Source: Pseudomonas brenneri
Lineage (GTDB): Bacteria; Pseudomonadota; Gammaproteobacteria; Pseudomonadales; Pseudomonadaceae
Length of the DNA: 64,000 nucleotides
NCBI RefSeq assembly: GCF_007858285.1
Contig: NZ_VFIL01000013.1
Coordinates: 62,001-126,000, forward strand
Direction: 5' to 3'
Part shown: piece by piece, positions 19,727 through 27,952 of the stretch
How positions within the stretch are numbered: the first letter of the stretch is position 1
How the letters are laid out: each line of letters begins with the position of its first letter
Translations under genes and position numbers: made by a program
Notes under the pieces: model-generated
What the model was told of the DNA's origin: nothing
The model's input: only the letters and a program-made list of their open reading frames with translations
Database searches by the model: none

Positions 19727-20263
19727 TCAGGCATCAAAGCGGGTTGATTGGGAAGTGACGGCCTCACGTCGCATGATCAGCGTCTGCTGCAACCGCAGCA
19801 AAAAACCTGCTTCAAATGCCTCTTGTGGATCACCTGGACGATGACGCTTTCGGTTCTGAGACAGCGCCCACCATAACGGTAATGATGAGCCCTCAAGCCA
19901 AGTCTCTGCGCAACGAATGCCCTCCTTGATTACCGGAGCGAACTCATCGCCCCAAGGAGTTTGGATCGCGGGAGCCCCTTCAATTGACGGGACAGAGACA
20001 TATTCATGGATCTGTTGATGGACGCTTTGAGCTGGGATGCCAGTCAGATTCCGGAACGCCCTATCGTACAACACTGCGGCGTCATCCAGCAGCTCTACTG
20101 CCAGTTCAACGTCTTGCGGAAAATGAAGCAGAATACTCTGGGCTCCGTTAAGCCGGAGAGTGGCAGCCTGCCGCAGTTTAATCGCTGCATCTTCAGGGGT
20201 AAGCACTGAAGTATCGATGCTGTTGGGTTTGGGGAGGCCGATGAGAAGCGAAAGATCAAACAT
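19727..20263 (-). CDS. Hypothetical protein (178 aa)
   Basis: The ATG at 20261-20263 lies 8 nt after GGAGG; a GTG one codon earlier is the alternative start. The soluble product begins MFDLSLLIGLPKPNS and contains helical stretches (AAIKLRQAATLRLNGAQSILLHFP, split here by eye) and an aromatic segment PLWWALSQNRKR. I do not recognise it. It stands alone between the iteron region and the small plus-strand operon. The long hairpin at 19646-19689 follows it. Confidence 0.72.
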   Translation of the reverse strand: MFDLSLLIGLPKPNSIDTSVLTPEDAAIKLRQAATLRLNGAQSILLHFPQDVELAVELLDDAAVLYDRAFRNLTGIPAQSVHQQIHEYVSVPSIEGAPAIQTPWGDEFAPVIKEGIRCAETWLEGSSLPLWWALSQNRKRHRPGDPQEAFEAGFLLRLQQTLIMRREAVTSQSTRFDA

Positions 20264-20622
20264 CACGGAATCCTCCGAGATAGTTTGCAGCCTGAACCAT
20301 TTGGCCGGGGTGGCGCACGAGCTTAAAAGGGGGACATGCCATTTTCCTTATCTCCTTGGTTTGATTAAGGAATGCCATCCACCGTTGCGACACGAATGGG
20401 TGGCACACCGTACAGGGGTCGCAAACCGGAAACCAAGGAACCCGGCCAGGCCGAAGCCTGCCCTGCACGGTGCGCCATAGAAAAGCAGCAGCTAGCACTT
20501 GAAGTGCTGACTGTGCGATATGGCACATACCGCGCCTTGGTTTCGATTCAGGTTGCGACACCCGGTCGCGGGATTGACCGCGACGGAGCAAAGCGTAAAT
20601 GTGAAGCGGCGACAACACAAGC
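20264..20622. repeat. Region with three copies of a paired motif
   Basis: A motif pair CCTTGGTTT ... GTTGCGAC occurs three times: direct at 20354-20393, inverted at 20417-20438 (as GGTCGCAAACC and GGAAACCAAGG) and direct again at 20535-20560. The inverted and third copies can form a long-range hairpin, and between them AGCACTTGAAGTGCT makes a small hairpin. An 84-codon frame (20372-20626) crosses the region but is doubtful. The region may be a binding array or a structured RNA in front of the two small genes that follow. Confidence 0.5.
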
Positions 20623-20796
20623 ATGAGTGTCAATAAGGCTGCATTCGAACAAGCGCTCTGGGCAGAAACTCACGCACGTTCGGATTTAGTGGTTATGGCA
20701 AGTCAGATACCACGTCAAGCCTTCTTATTTCCGATTCTGTCCGAAGTGATAGAATCGAAAACGCTACACACGCCCCCCTCTCGAGAAATGGTATGA
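20623..20796 (+). CDS. Small hypothetical protein (57 aa)
   Basis: A 57-residue frame starting MSVNKAAFEQALWAETHA and containing RQAFLFPILSEVIESK. Its TGA stop overlaps the ATG of the next gene (ATGA at 20793-20796), so the two are very likely co-translated. The amphipathic, evenly composed sequence looks like a real small helical protein. No Shine-Dalgarno is obvious. Family unknown. Confidence 0.6.
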   Translation: MSVNKAAFEQALWAETHARSDLVVMASQIPRQAFLFPILSEVIESKTLHTPPSREMV

Positions 20797-21125
20797 CTAC
20801 AGAGCTGACGGAAGAAGAAATGCGTCGGGCGCTATTCGGTGCGCCAGAGGCCCCTGCATCAGTAATCGACACCCATGAGCAAGATACTGCACCGGAAATC
20901 GTGATCGCGGAGCAGACAAAGGTAGTGAAGAAAAAGAAACTTTCAAAATCCTTTACTCCCAGATTGAAAGTCACACTGAGGGTGGGGAATGAATTCGAAG
21001 GCAAGATGCACGAGATCGTACATGAAGCCGATACGCTCAGTTCTCTAGTTGCAGAGCAAGAAGCTACAAAGTTAGCCAAGAAAAAATTCAGGTTTGTGGA
21101 AGTTATCTCGGTCAAGTCGATGTAA
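20793..21125 (+). CDS. Small hypothetical protein (110 aa)
   Basis: Starts MTTELTEEEMRRALFG, has an acidic/proline N-terminal third, a lysine patch (KVVKKKKLSKSFTPRLKVTLRV, about residues 43-64) and a C-terminal domain FEGKMHEIVHEADTLSS. Similar small proteins are, to my recollection, common in Pseudomonas islands, but no function is known to me. It is coupled by ATGA to the 57-residue frame and lies upstream of the SIR2-PIN gene after a 580-bp gap. Confidence 0.78.
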   Translation: MTTELTEEEMRRALFGAPEAPASVIDTHEQDTAPEIVIAEQTKVVKKKKLSKSFTPRLKVTLRVGNEFEGKMHEIVHEADTLSSLVAEQEATKLAKKKFRFVEVISVKSM

Positions 21126-21705
21126 GCGGGCACGCTAAAGTCCGATTAAAGCGCATTTCATCCCTGCGGCCCAGTCATCCCCTGCTGACCTCGGTCTGCG
21201 ACGGGCAGAAACCGGCCAAATTCGGTTATTCAGTATCTACAAAAATAGGGACTACTCACGTGATAGGTATCGACGCGGCCAGAACTAGTTGAGACGCGAT
21301 CAATCCCACCGATTTCTCTGAGCACTAATTTGCCCCTGAGAATTTTGCACAACCATCTCGAGATCTGGCCAGGAACAAAAGAGAGCGATCTCAATTGAGT
21401 AAACCGAAGATTTTTGAGAAATAACGAAACGCGTAGACCGCGCATCAATCACATCATGTTGTTGCTTACACCAGCCTAGCCATCTCCTTGTAGCTGCGTC
21501 CTCCGACTGCTGCAAACATTAGATACCGGAAAACGCTCGTTGCCTTTTTGTGCAATATACAGACTTGTCAATGACTATATTTATTTTTTGTGGCAGAAAG
21601 CCATCATTATTTGATTGATATTGTATTTGTAATATATTTAAATAAAAAGTACACGCGCAGAAAATCAATTGGAAAAAAATCTAGATTACTCAAGGAACGT
21701 TATAG
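21126..21705. other. Intergenic region before SIR2-PIN gene, AT-rich second half
   Basis: No gene is supported in these 580 bp. Base composition shifts to AT-rich from about 21540, marking the start of the SIR2-PIN cassette. A possible promoter has TTGATT (21611-21616), a 16-bp spacer and TATATT (21633-21638), about 70 bp before the start codon. Confidence 0.5.
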
Positions 21706-24252
21706 ATGTCTGATGCAGTGCTGGAAGCCTTAACCAAATTTTTTGACTCCTCTAACGAGCCAGTCCTATTTACAGGGGCCGGTGTGTCAGTCAAGGCTGG
21801 ACTTCCTACATGGAGGACTTTGATCGAGATACTTGCTTCTGGGATTCGCCCGCGTGATTCAGGTACCGCAGACATTATGGTGTCTAGAATTGAAAAAGGG
21901 GCGCTCACAACTGCCGTTGATTATTTCATGCTTAGCGATGGAATGAACACCGGCGACAAGTATCGTTTGATTTCTGATACGCTTTCAAAATATGACCATA
22001 GCGCGATATTAAACGTTGCTAAACTTCCATTCAAAGGCTGCCTGACTACAAACTTTGACGAAAGTATTCTGCAAGCTATCGGACACTCAAGGGAAAAGTT
22101 TCCTAGAGACTATAAATATGGTGATTCGTCATTCAAACAAGCGCAGTGGGAAAAAAATCTTTTCGTTGCTAGGATTCATGGTGCTGTCGAAAACCCAGAA
22201 GCCATTATATTATCAGATAAGCAGTTCGAAAACCTCTTAAAAGATGAGGCTTATCTTGAGCTTCTGAGAACTTGTTTCTCCCATCGTAACGTTCTTTTTT
22301 TGGGTTTTTCCTTTTACGATCCTGCAATTCGTCACATTTTCAACGAATTAGAAAAGAAATTTGGGAGCTCGACGCCTGGTCGCCATCTCGCAATCCTCCC
22401 AGATAACATCGAATCTGAATTTATTCAAAAGGCACACAACCTCAATATCGACGTTGTACGATATAGCTCTGCTGAGCATCACAAAGAGTTATGGGATGCT
22501 CTTGAAAAATTCAATAACAAACCAATTGCTGTTGTTAATATTCCAAAGAATCCATCTCCGTTTAGTTTCACTAAGCAATTCCTCGCCGCATGCTATGCAC
22601 GTTCCCATGCAGGCTCCCAGAGAGCGCTTCGAGAAGCAGTGGCAGAAGGGGTAATTTCCGCTTTTTTGCAAGAATGTATTCCTAAATCTATAGAGAAATC
22701 TGCTTTATATGAAAAAATGCGAGTAAGTCTCGGCGTGAAAAGCGACGACGTGTCTTATCTTGTAGATACCGCTGTAGCATCTCTCGCCGACTCTAGACTT
22801 TGCTCGTACCAGCCCGATGGATCGATTATATGGACCGACAGTTCCGAAGGTGATGCCCCTCTCAAGGACGCACTGGCCAGGTTGGTTGAAAGCACTGTTG
22901 GCAGGGCTTTCGTCTCGGAAAAATGGGAGATTCCTGGAAACGTGAGAAACGTTATAGAGCGTTTTTTCGACGGCATAATTAACAATCGGGGCTGGGACCT
23001 CGGCGTCGCATTTTCTGCCGGACGAGTACCGGAAGCAATTTCCGTAGAGTCCCTAATGAACGAGTGTGCACATGATATTTTTGCGTACGATAAAGAAAGA
23101 CTACTACGTGTCTGCCAAGATTTGTTCAATCATCCTACTGTAGAAGAAGCTGAGATTCTTTCGGAGCTTGGTCGTGTGAGCTTTGCAATTGAGCTTGCTT
23201 TTAAATCCCCGAGCTCAGTATTGCTAAACAAAGCGATATTACCACGAGAGATATATTTTGACGCCAGCGTTATATTGCCGATCATTGCTGAAGGACATCC
23301 GTACACTCAGCTTTATAAGGATGCAATATTGCGACTCAAGCAGGCATCTGACTCGGCAGCCGTAACCTTGAAGCTTTATGTTCAAGACGTTTATCTTAAT
23401 GAAATCATGAGCCACAAAACTAAAGCCGAAGCCTACTATCGTGAAGCAGGAGAAGACTTTTACAAGATTGCAATAAATGATGTAATCTATAGTGGTTCGA
23501 CTAATACAAATGTGTTCGTGGCCGGTTACGCAAACTGGGTAACAAACAACGGCGTCGATATAAATTTCTCAGAGTATCTCGAGAAGTTCGCACCATTCAA
23601 CACTCAAGCGAAGCTGAAAACCTGGCTAATCAAGCAGGGTTTCGAAGTTGCATCCGCTACAAAGGGTCAGGTCTATGCAGACCTTTACTCTATTATGGAA
23701 AAGTATTACGCCCAGTCATTGGTATATGGTAAGGCCCCATTACTTATCGAACATGATGCGATTCAAGTAGCCACACTGGTTACTGAGGTTCTAAAAGGAG
23801 AAAAATGCCTTTTTGTAACTGCCGATCGCCAACTACGACAAATTCTGAAAGATACAAAATACGAAACTGCTACAGAGTTTATGATCAGTCACGTAGGCTT
23901 AATCCAATTTATCGAAATTATGCTGGGCGGCGTACGCCAAGGCGTAGGAATGGCCAAACTACTATGGAGTTCTAAAGTTTCCGATAGAGCTCACGCTGTA
24001 CGATCTTACTTCACATCTAAGGCCCTAGATAAATACGATGCAGGCATGCTTATGTCGATGCCTGAAGTCGTGGAGGGCTTCTCCGAGCATGCAATCTCTG
24101 AGCTGAAAAGGAATGATGAAGACCTTGACTCTGAGGATCCAACGAAGAGAGTTAGAGCATTCAAAGCACTGGGAATGCTGGAAACGCAGTATTTCGACAA
24201 AATGAAGACAGCTATGAGCAAAGAGAGGCAGTCTGCGGCGGTAACGTCCTAA
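21706..24252 (+). CDS. SIR2 - PIN-like fusion, putative anti-phage effector
   Basis: An 848-residue protein; the ATG follows AAGGAAC. Residues about 15-270 form a SIR2-like NAD-binding domain: GAGVSVKAGLP (24-34), TTNFDESIL (about 113), RIHGAVENPE (about 156) and LFLGFSFYDP (about 198), as in defence NADases such as ThsA and DSR2. Residues about 275-510 are helical and unrecognised. The C-terminal part has a PIN-like acidic set: Asp519 in YFDASVILP, Glu566 in YLNEIMS, Asp684 in EHDAIQVATL and Asp707 in FVTADRQL. The gene is AT-rich compared with its surroundings and lies in an island that also carries Gabija. I infer an abortive defence protein combining NAD depletion with RNA or DNA cleavage; the trigger is unknown. 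Confidence 0.85.
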   Translation: MSDAVLEALTKFFDSSNEPVLFTGAGVSVKAGLPTWRTLIEILASGIRPRDSGTADIMVSRIEKGALTTAVDYFMLSDGMNTGDKYRLISDTLSKYDHSAILNVAKLPFKGCLTTNFDESILQAIGHSREKFPRDYKYGDSSFKQAQWEKNLFVARIHGAVENPEAIILSDKQFENLLKDEAYLELLRTCFSHRNVLFLGFSFYDPAIRHIFNELEKKFGSSTPGRHLAILPDNIESEFIQKAHNLNIDVVRYSSAEHHKELWDALEKFNNKPIAVVNIPKNPSPFSFTKQFLAACYARSHAGSQRALREAVAEGVISAFLQECIPKSIEKSALYEKMRVSLGVKSDDVSYLVDTAVASLADSRLCSYQPDGSIIWTDSSEGDAPLKDALARLVESTVGRAFVSEKWEIPGNVRNVIERFFDGIINNRGWDLGVAFSAGRVPEAISVESLMNECAHDIFAYDKERLLRVCQDLFNHPTVEEAEILSELGRVSFAIELAFKSPSSVLLNKAILPREIYFDASVILPIIAEGHPYTQLYKDAILRLKQASDSAAVTLKLYVQDVYLNEIMSHKTKAEAYYREAGEDFYKIAINDVIYSGSTNTNVFVAGYANWVTNNGVDINFSEYLEKFAPFNTQAKLKTWLIKQGFEVASATKGQVYADLYSIMEKYYAQSLVYGKAPLLIEHDAIQVATLVTEVLKGEKCLFVTADRQLRQILKDTKYETATEFMISHVGLIQFIEIMLGGVRQGVGMAKLLWSSKVSDRAHAVRSYFTSKALDKYDAGMLMSMPEVVEGFSEHAISELKRNDEDLDSEDPTKRVRAFKALGMLETQYFDKMKTAMSKERQSAAVTS

Positions 24253-24316
24253 AATCGGCTCAAGCTAATTCGGCCTGAAGAGAAGGTGGAGCATCCCCGT
24301 AACGGTAAAATGACAT

Positions 24317-24337
24317 GGGCTAGGCAAAACCTAGCCC
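24317..24337 (+). terminator. Hairpin after SIR2-PIN gene
   Basis: GGGCTAGG and CCTAGCCC form an 8-bp stem with loop CAAAA, followed by TTATCACTT. It lies 65 bp past the stop codon and is a plausible terminator. Confidence 0.6.
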
Positions 24338-24577
24338 TTATCACTTGGCAAGCAGAGGCTGGTTCAACGCGTCCCAGACGCGAGCGATGGTCGGGCACTC
24401 GCAATTACGGTGACTCCTGAGGGTGTGGCTGTTTATGAAAAACTTCGATCAGGTCTGGTCGGAGAAGCCAGTAACGGAGCAATCGAATTACTACTCCGAT
24501 TTTCTCATGACACAGAGAAACGCTGTGGTCTCAAAGCGTCAAGCAACGACGAATGCCTGTCCAGCCAATGCTGCTGA
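24335..24577 (+). pseudogene. MarR-family regulator fragment
   Basis: The open frame from 24335 to the TGA at 24575-24577 reads GKQRLVQRVPDASDGRALAI then TVTPEGVAVYEKL, which is the wing and following helix of a MarR-type winged-helix regulator. The recognition-helix part upstream is missing and the frame starts right after an in-frame TAG, so this is a 3' relic. Its end (SNDECLSSQCC) is unlike a normal MarR tail. Confidence 0.6.
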
Positions 24578-24678
24578 GGTAGCAACCGGGTTATTCTTCA
24601 CACGCCTTCAAAACTGCTCAGCCTCGTATCCTGCTTCAGTGCCATAGCGAAAATCTAAATTCTTGAAGGTTTTTACGG

Positions 24679-24855
24679 ATGCACCAAAAAATCTTGTTCT
24701 TCCCTATGGTTATGCCAGACGAAACTAGCCTTCCTGCTGTGAGGCGCATTCGGTTTGGTAATCCACTCCGAAAGCGGCCGTATCATCTTGGGATCGTACT
24801 AAATGGATGGAAATTTTCTGCGCTTCAGCCACAGTCGACTCATTTTTTCTGCTAG
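24679..24855 (+). pseudogene. Possible TniQ-like N-terminal fragment
   Basis: A 58-codon frame starts at an ATG preceded by GAAGG and contains ILFFPMVMPDETSLPAVRR. This resembles the usual start of TniQ transposition proteins (FFP-x-P-x-PDE-T/L, then an Arg/His-rich helix). The zinc-binding region is absent and the frame stops early. If correct it marks a decayed Tn7/Tn5053-type transposon. The assignment is by eye and uncertain. Confidence 0.35.
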
Positions 24856-25094
24856 GTCCTAGGGAGCGAAAGCGTCCCTTTCTACCTCCCCGGCCCCGGA
24901 TTTTCAGGGCCGAGGCTTGGGATACAGCTGAGCGACCTTTCCTACTGGTTCACGTTGTCCGCAGCCACACGGGCAAACCATGCTTCGTGGTGGCATTGGT
25001 CAACATCTTGCTATTTCAGCCCAACGGCCTAGAACGATGTTTGAAGGCGAATTCGATTATTTCAATGTAACTATCGTTTGAACCACGCCGTTTT

Positions 25095-25472
25095 TCAGCA
25101 ACCATCTGCATGTTTTGCCCCGTAGGTTGCTTGGTCCACAGTGTATTTTTCTCCAGCGCTCGAGGAAAGTTGCTTAATGAGGCCTTTGCACGAGAAGCCC
25201 ATCATATTGAGATACTGCTTCGCAGACCTCACCGCCTGCTGGTTCCAATCAATGTTCATGCTGTCCACTGCTATCGTGGCGTCAGAAACGTCGAAACCCT
25301 CTCCAGCATCAGATGAAAGCTGATGAATAAGCCCATTCCGTGAGAAGCCCGTCATGCTGAGATACTGCTTCGCTGATCTGACTGCATTATTTTGTGGTCC
25401 AGTCAAATCTCCAGCCCATGAGGGAGCAGCAGCAAAAAAAGTGACAGCCAATATTACTTTCAAAAAATTCAT
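25095..25472 (-). CDS. Secreted protein with two Ltp repeats
   Basis: The start MNFLKVILAVTFFAAAPSWA, 7 nt after GGAGA, is a Sec signal peptide with cleavage expected after SWA. The mature 105 residues are two copies of the Ltp (host cell surface-exposed lipoprotein) repeat: AVRSAKQYLSMTGFSRNGLI...DW and AVRSAKQYLNMMGFSCKGLI, each followed by QLSS-AGE. The Ltp prototype from phage TP-J34 blocks phage DNA injection. There is no lipobox here, so a periplasmic location is expected. A superinfection-exclusion role is inferred. Confidence 0.85.
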   Translation of the reverse strand: MNFLKVILAVTFFAAAPSWAGDLTGPQNNAVRSAKQYLSMTGFSRNGLIHQLSSDAGEGFDVSDATIAVDSMNIDWNQQAVRSAKQYLNMMGFSCKGLIKQLSSSAGEKYTVDQATYGAKHADGC

Positions 25473-25538
25473 CGGAATATCTCCAGAACCCATGCAGCGC
25501 CTCTAACGGCCTTAAAATTCTTGTCTTACGGCTCAACT

Positions 25539-25652
25539 TTACATGACACGTCCCTTTGAGGGGACTGAGCGAATTTCCTCGGCTTTCACCTGGTCAATCA
25601 GTGCCTGCAGCTGCGGCGGTAGGCCAAGAATCACGTTTATTGCGAGAGTCAT
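25539..25652 (-). CDS. Small ORF (37 aa)
   Basis: A 37-codon frame, MTLAINVILGLPPQLQALID then QVKAEEIRSVPSKGRVM, with AAGGA 5-6 nt before its ATG. It lies between the lipoprotein gene and the Ltp gene on the same strand with close spacing. A well-placed ribosome site argues for translation; function is unknown. Confidence 0.5.
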   Translation of the reverse strand: MTLAINVILGLPPQLQALIDQVKAEEIRSVPSKGRVM

Positions 25653-25671
25653 TTTTTCCTTGATTACTGAG

Positions 25672-26244
25672 CTACCGGACGACGTTGAACTCAACAGACT
25701 CGTGGCTAACTAGACAAGCCGCCTTCTTGTCGAGGCCATTTACTTTTAAGTCATAGGTTAGGCGTACTGAGCCGTTCGGAGCTTCGTAAAAGCCTTGGTT
25801 GGCAATTGTGGCGCCGGGCAGTTTCTCAGCCAATTGGCCTGCACAAAGAGGTTCAGCATACCCACGGGAAACCGGCTCACTCGTAGCCGGCGTGCCCATC
25901 TCGATCTGTGTCCGCGTGTAGAAGGTGTTGTAAAGCTGGCCGCTTCTCACTTCTTTGCACTGGACATAAAACTTCGGGTCCACTGGGTCAGAGTCGATAT
26001 CGGGCATCGCATACTCAACTGAGGAGCACTTCTCCTGCCTGCGGTGCATTTCAACCAGCGGAGCGAGCAGCGGTTGCCACTGAGCAAACTTGTCCAGTTT
26101 CTTACAACCTTCCCCGCAGCCGCCGATCTTTTCGGGAATGGCACCAGGTGTGATCGGAGCAAGGTGAAGTACAGCTGCTGGCTTGGATTCCTGACCACAG
26201 CCGGCCAAGAGCACGGTGACGCTTAAAACGATGAGATATTTCAA
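25672..26244 (-). CDS. Hypothetical lipoprotein
   Basis: The TTG at 26244 lies 7 nt after AAGGAAA and yields MKYLIVLSVTVLLAGC, a clean lipoprotein signal with lipobox LAGC (Cys16); an earlier TTG at 26268 would add eight polar residues. The mature part of about 175 residues contains several cysteines (GGCGEGCKKLDKFAQW, KCSSVEYAMPD, YVQCKEVRSG, PLCAGQLAEK, ACLVSHESVEF), probably forming disulfides in the periplasm. The family is not recognised. Confidence 0.75.
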   Translation of the reverse strand: MKYLIVLSVTVLLAGCGQESKPAAVLHLAPITPGAIPEKIGGCGEGCKKLDKFAQWQPLLAPLVEMHRRQEKCSSVEYAMPDIDSDPVDPKFYVQCKEVRSGQLYNTFYTRTQIEMGTPATSEPVSRGYAEPLCAGQLAEKLPGATIANQGFYEAPNGSVRLTYDLKVNGLDKKAACLVSHESVEFNVVR

Positions 26245-26268
26245 TGCGGAATTTCCTTTTTCCGTCAA

Positions 26269-26478
26269 TTAGTATTTTTCGAGGCTTCGCTTTGCTGAAC
26301 TGACGCAATCGCCGTATCCGCTAGCGTCCTCGCTGGCAGCGTAAACTTCATCGCAGGTCTGCTTCGCTTGCTGCGTCGAGGATGCTGTATGTGCCGGTGG
26401 ATTGCAGGCTGAAGTATTCGCCGCAATTATGGCGGCGATAATCAAACCTAAAGCTATCAGCGTGTGACGGGGCTCCAT
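26269..26478 (-). CDS. Small exported protein (69 aa)
   Basis: Starts MEPRHTLIALGLIIAAIIAA, a membrane or signal segment, followed by a short Cys-containing tail (TCDEVYAASEDASGYGDC). GAGGAA precedes the ATG by 9 nt. It sits between the lipoprotein gene and a small cytoplasmic protein gene in the same direction. Function unknown. Confidence 0.68.
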   Translation of the reverse strand: MEPRHTLIALGLIIAAIIAANTSACNPPAHTASSTQQAKQTCDEVYAASEDASGYGDCVSSAKRSLEKY

Positions 26479-26502
26479 GCTTCGGTTTCCTCGAACAGTT
26501 CG

Positions 26503-26781
26503 TCAGTCGTTGTCCTTGCCTACCTTCACTCCATCCACTGTCAGGGTCAGGAAAACAGGCCAAGTCGAACCGTTCTTGATATCCCACACATAAAAGTGCT
26601 TGCCAGGAGTGCCCATGATCTGTGAGTTGTCCTCGACCTGGCGTCTCGCCTGCTCATCCGGCGCGATTACCTGGACGGCGTAACGCGGACGGCCGGTATC
26701 TAAGTCATACGGACCAGCCTGTCGCCGAAATCGAGAGCCGGGGGGCAGAGTGATTTTGTGCTCGTTTTTGTCACTGCTCAT
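26503..26781 (-). CDS. Small hypothetical protein (92 aa)
   Basis: Starts MSSDKNEHKITLPPGSRFRR after GAGGAA. The product is polar, without signal peptide, and reads like a compact beta protein (RYAVQVIAPDEQARRQ, HFYVWDIKNGSTWPVFLTL). It belongs to the run of minus-strand genes between the SIR2-PIN and Gabija genes. I do not recognise it. Confidence 0.7.
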   Translation of the reverse strand: MSSDKNEHKITLPPGSRFRRQAGPYDLDTGRPRYAVQVIAPDEQARRQVEDNSQIMGTPGKHFYVWDIKNGSTWPVFLTLTVDGVKVGKDND

Positions 26782-26894
26782 GATTTTTTCCTCGAACTCG
26801 TTGCTGCATTGATAAAGCGTTCATAAGTCCCCGGCCAGCTTGATTGGGCAATGAACGCTTTCCCGTGCAGCCCCGAAAGGCTGGCCTGAATTTT

Positions 26895-27410
26895 CTAAGC
26901 AGTTGTGAGTAAAAAATCGCCGTGGAAAGGGAGCGCCTCAAGGGTTGGATCATTTTCGAACAGATCTTCCCAAGCCCGGCAAATCTTGAAGAAAAACATG
27001 AGCAGGTCGATGTCCTCGCCGCTTGAACGTACGATGCTAAAAGCTTGCCGTTCTTTTTCTAGCCCTTTGATTACACCATTTGGACCTAGCGCGGACAATT
27101 TCTGATTGCCAACACCGACCGAAACTGACTTCACCACTAGGTGCTTCGAGGCGTTAGCGATATCGGCACATTCACCAAACAGACCATTAGCCTTGGCTCG
27201 CCAAGCACTATGAAAAGCTGCATCACCTTTTTCGTCCTTTGATTGCAGAATCCAGTCCCGTAACGAGGAATTGGTTACACAGAAATTGAAAAGGTGATCT
27301 CCCATCTCTTCCAAGGTGCTTGCATTCCAGGCTCGGCCAGCTTCTCGAAATAGCTTCAAGGCGATATCGCGAGGGCACTGAAACACAGGGATTACAGGAC
27401 TGATTGTCAT
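26895..27410 (-). CDS. Hypothetical helical protein (171 aa)
   Basis: Starts MTISPVIPVFQCPRDIALKL with AAGGT 6 nt upstream of the ATG. It contains DHLFNFCVTNSSLRDWIL and CADIANASKHLVV, a pairing (helix with LRDW, then N-x-SKH) that I have seen in uncharacterised helical proteins of bacteria. No catalytic motif is evident. Soluble, cytoplasmic. A 113-bp AT-balanced gap separates it from the downstream 92-residue gene. Confidence 0.72.
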   Translation of the reverse strand: MTISPVIPVFQCPRDIALKLFREAGRAWNASTLEEMGDHLFNFCVTNSSLRDWILQSKDEKGDAAFHSAWRAKANGLFGECADIANASKHLVVKSVSVGVGNQKLSALGPNGVIKGLEKERQAFSIVRSSGEDIDLLMFFFKICRAWEDLFENDPTLEALPFHGDFLLTTA

Positions 27411-27518
27411 TTTCTTACCTTGATTGTGCGGGAGTCAAATAGGCACTTCTCTACGTCCTCAGCCCTGTTTTTTTCAGGTCAAGGGCTTGAGTGCAGCGGG
27501 TGATTTGCCCAAAACTCA

Positions 27519-27941
27519 TTAGGAGTACTTCGTTCGCTTCGCCCTATTGAAGGGCCATGGCCAAGGACTGGCTTCCAGCTTCGCTCGATCCCAGTCATGC
27601 TTCAGTAGCAAAGCAATTCGCTTTGAAAACTCGGCAAGCTCAGCCTTTGACTCTGCAAGGCAATTCAGTCTGCAAATACTGGCCAGAATGCCATTATCTT
27701 CAGAATCGAGCGGATTGAGCATGTGTTCAAACGTTAAGTGCAGTTCGGAAAGCTTTGGAGCATTGTTAGCTACTGATGCCCTGTGTACCTCTAGCGCATT
27801 GAGTCGTATCTTGTCCCGCCACTTTGCCCGCTCTTGAGTAACGTTCTCTATCTCAATCTTTCTTTCCGAAGACCGTAAGGTCACGAGGGCGGCCACCATC
27901 GCCGACAATACGGCGGAGGAAAAAAGCTCAGTGAATGTCAT
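27519..27941 (-). CDS. Hypothetical membrane-anchored protein (140 aa)
   Basis: Starts MTFTELFSSAVLSAMVAALV, a single N-terminal membrane anchor, followed by a coiled-coil-like helical domain with ERAKWRDKIRLNALEVHRA. Similar short anchored proteins with a TQERAKWR-type motif are found across proteobacteria without known function. It starts 11 bp after the stop of the gene at 27953, so the two are probably co-transcribed. Confidence 0.72.
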   Translation of the reverse strand: MTFTELFSSAVLSAMVAALVTLRSSERKIEIENVTQERAKWRDKIRLNALEVHRASVANNAPKLSELHLTFEHMLNPLDSEDNGILASICRLNCLAESKAELAEFSKRIALLLKHDWDRAKLEASPWPWPFNRAKRTKYS

Positions 27942-27952
27942 GTCAATTTTTC

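Noticed and set aside
20372..20626. 84-codon frame ending in an ATGA overlap with the 57-codon gene
   Set aside because: The overlap is suggestive, but the frame runs through the three-copy motif, has low-complexity N-terminal sequence and no ribosome site; left as undecided rather than listed as a gene.
21300..21515. 71-codon minus-strand frame before the SIR2-PIN gene
   Set aside because: No start signals and unlike any family; the region looks non-coding.
24807..25070. 87-codon plus-strand frame
   Set aside because: Crosses small hairpins, has no ribosome site and no family resemblance.
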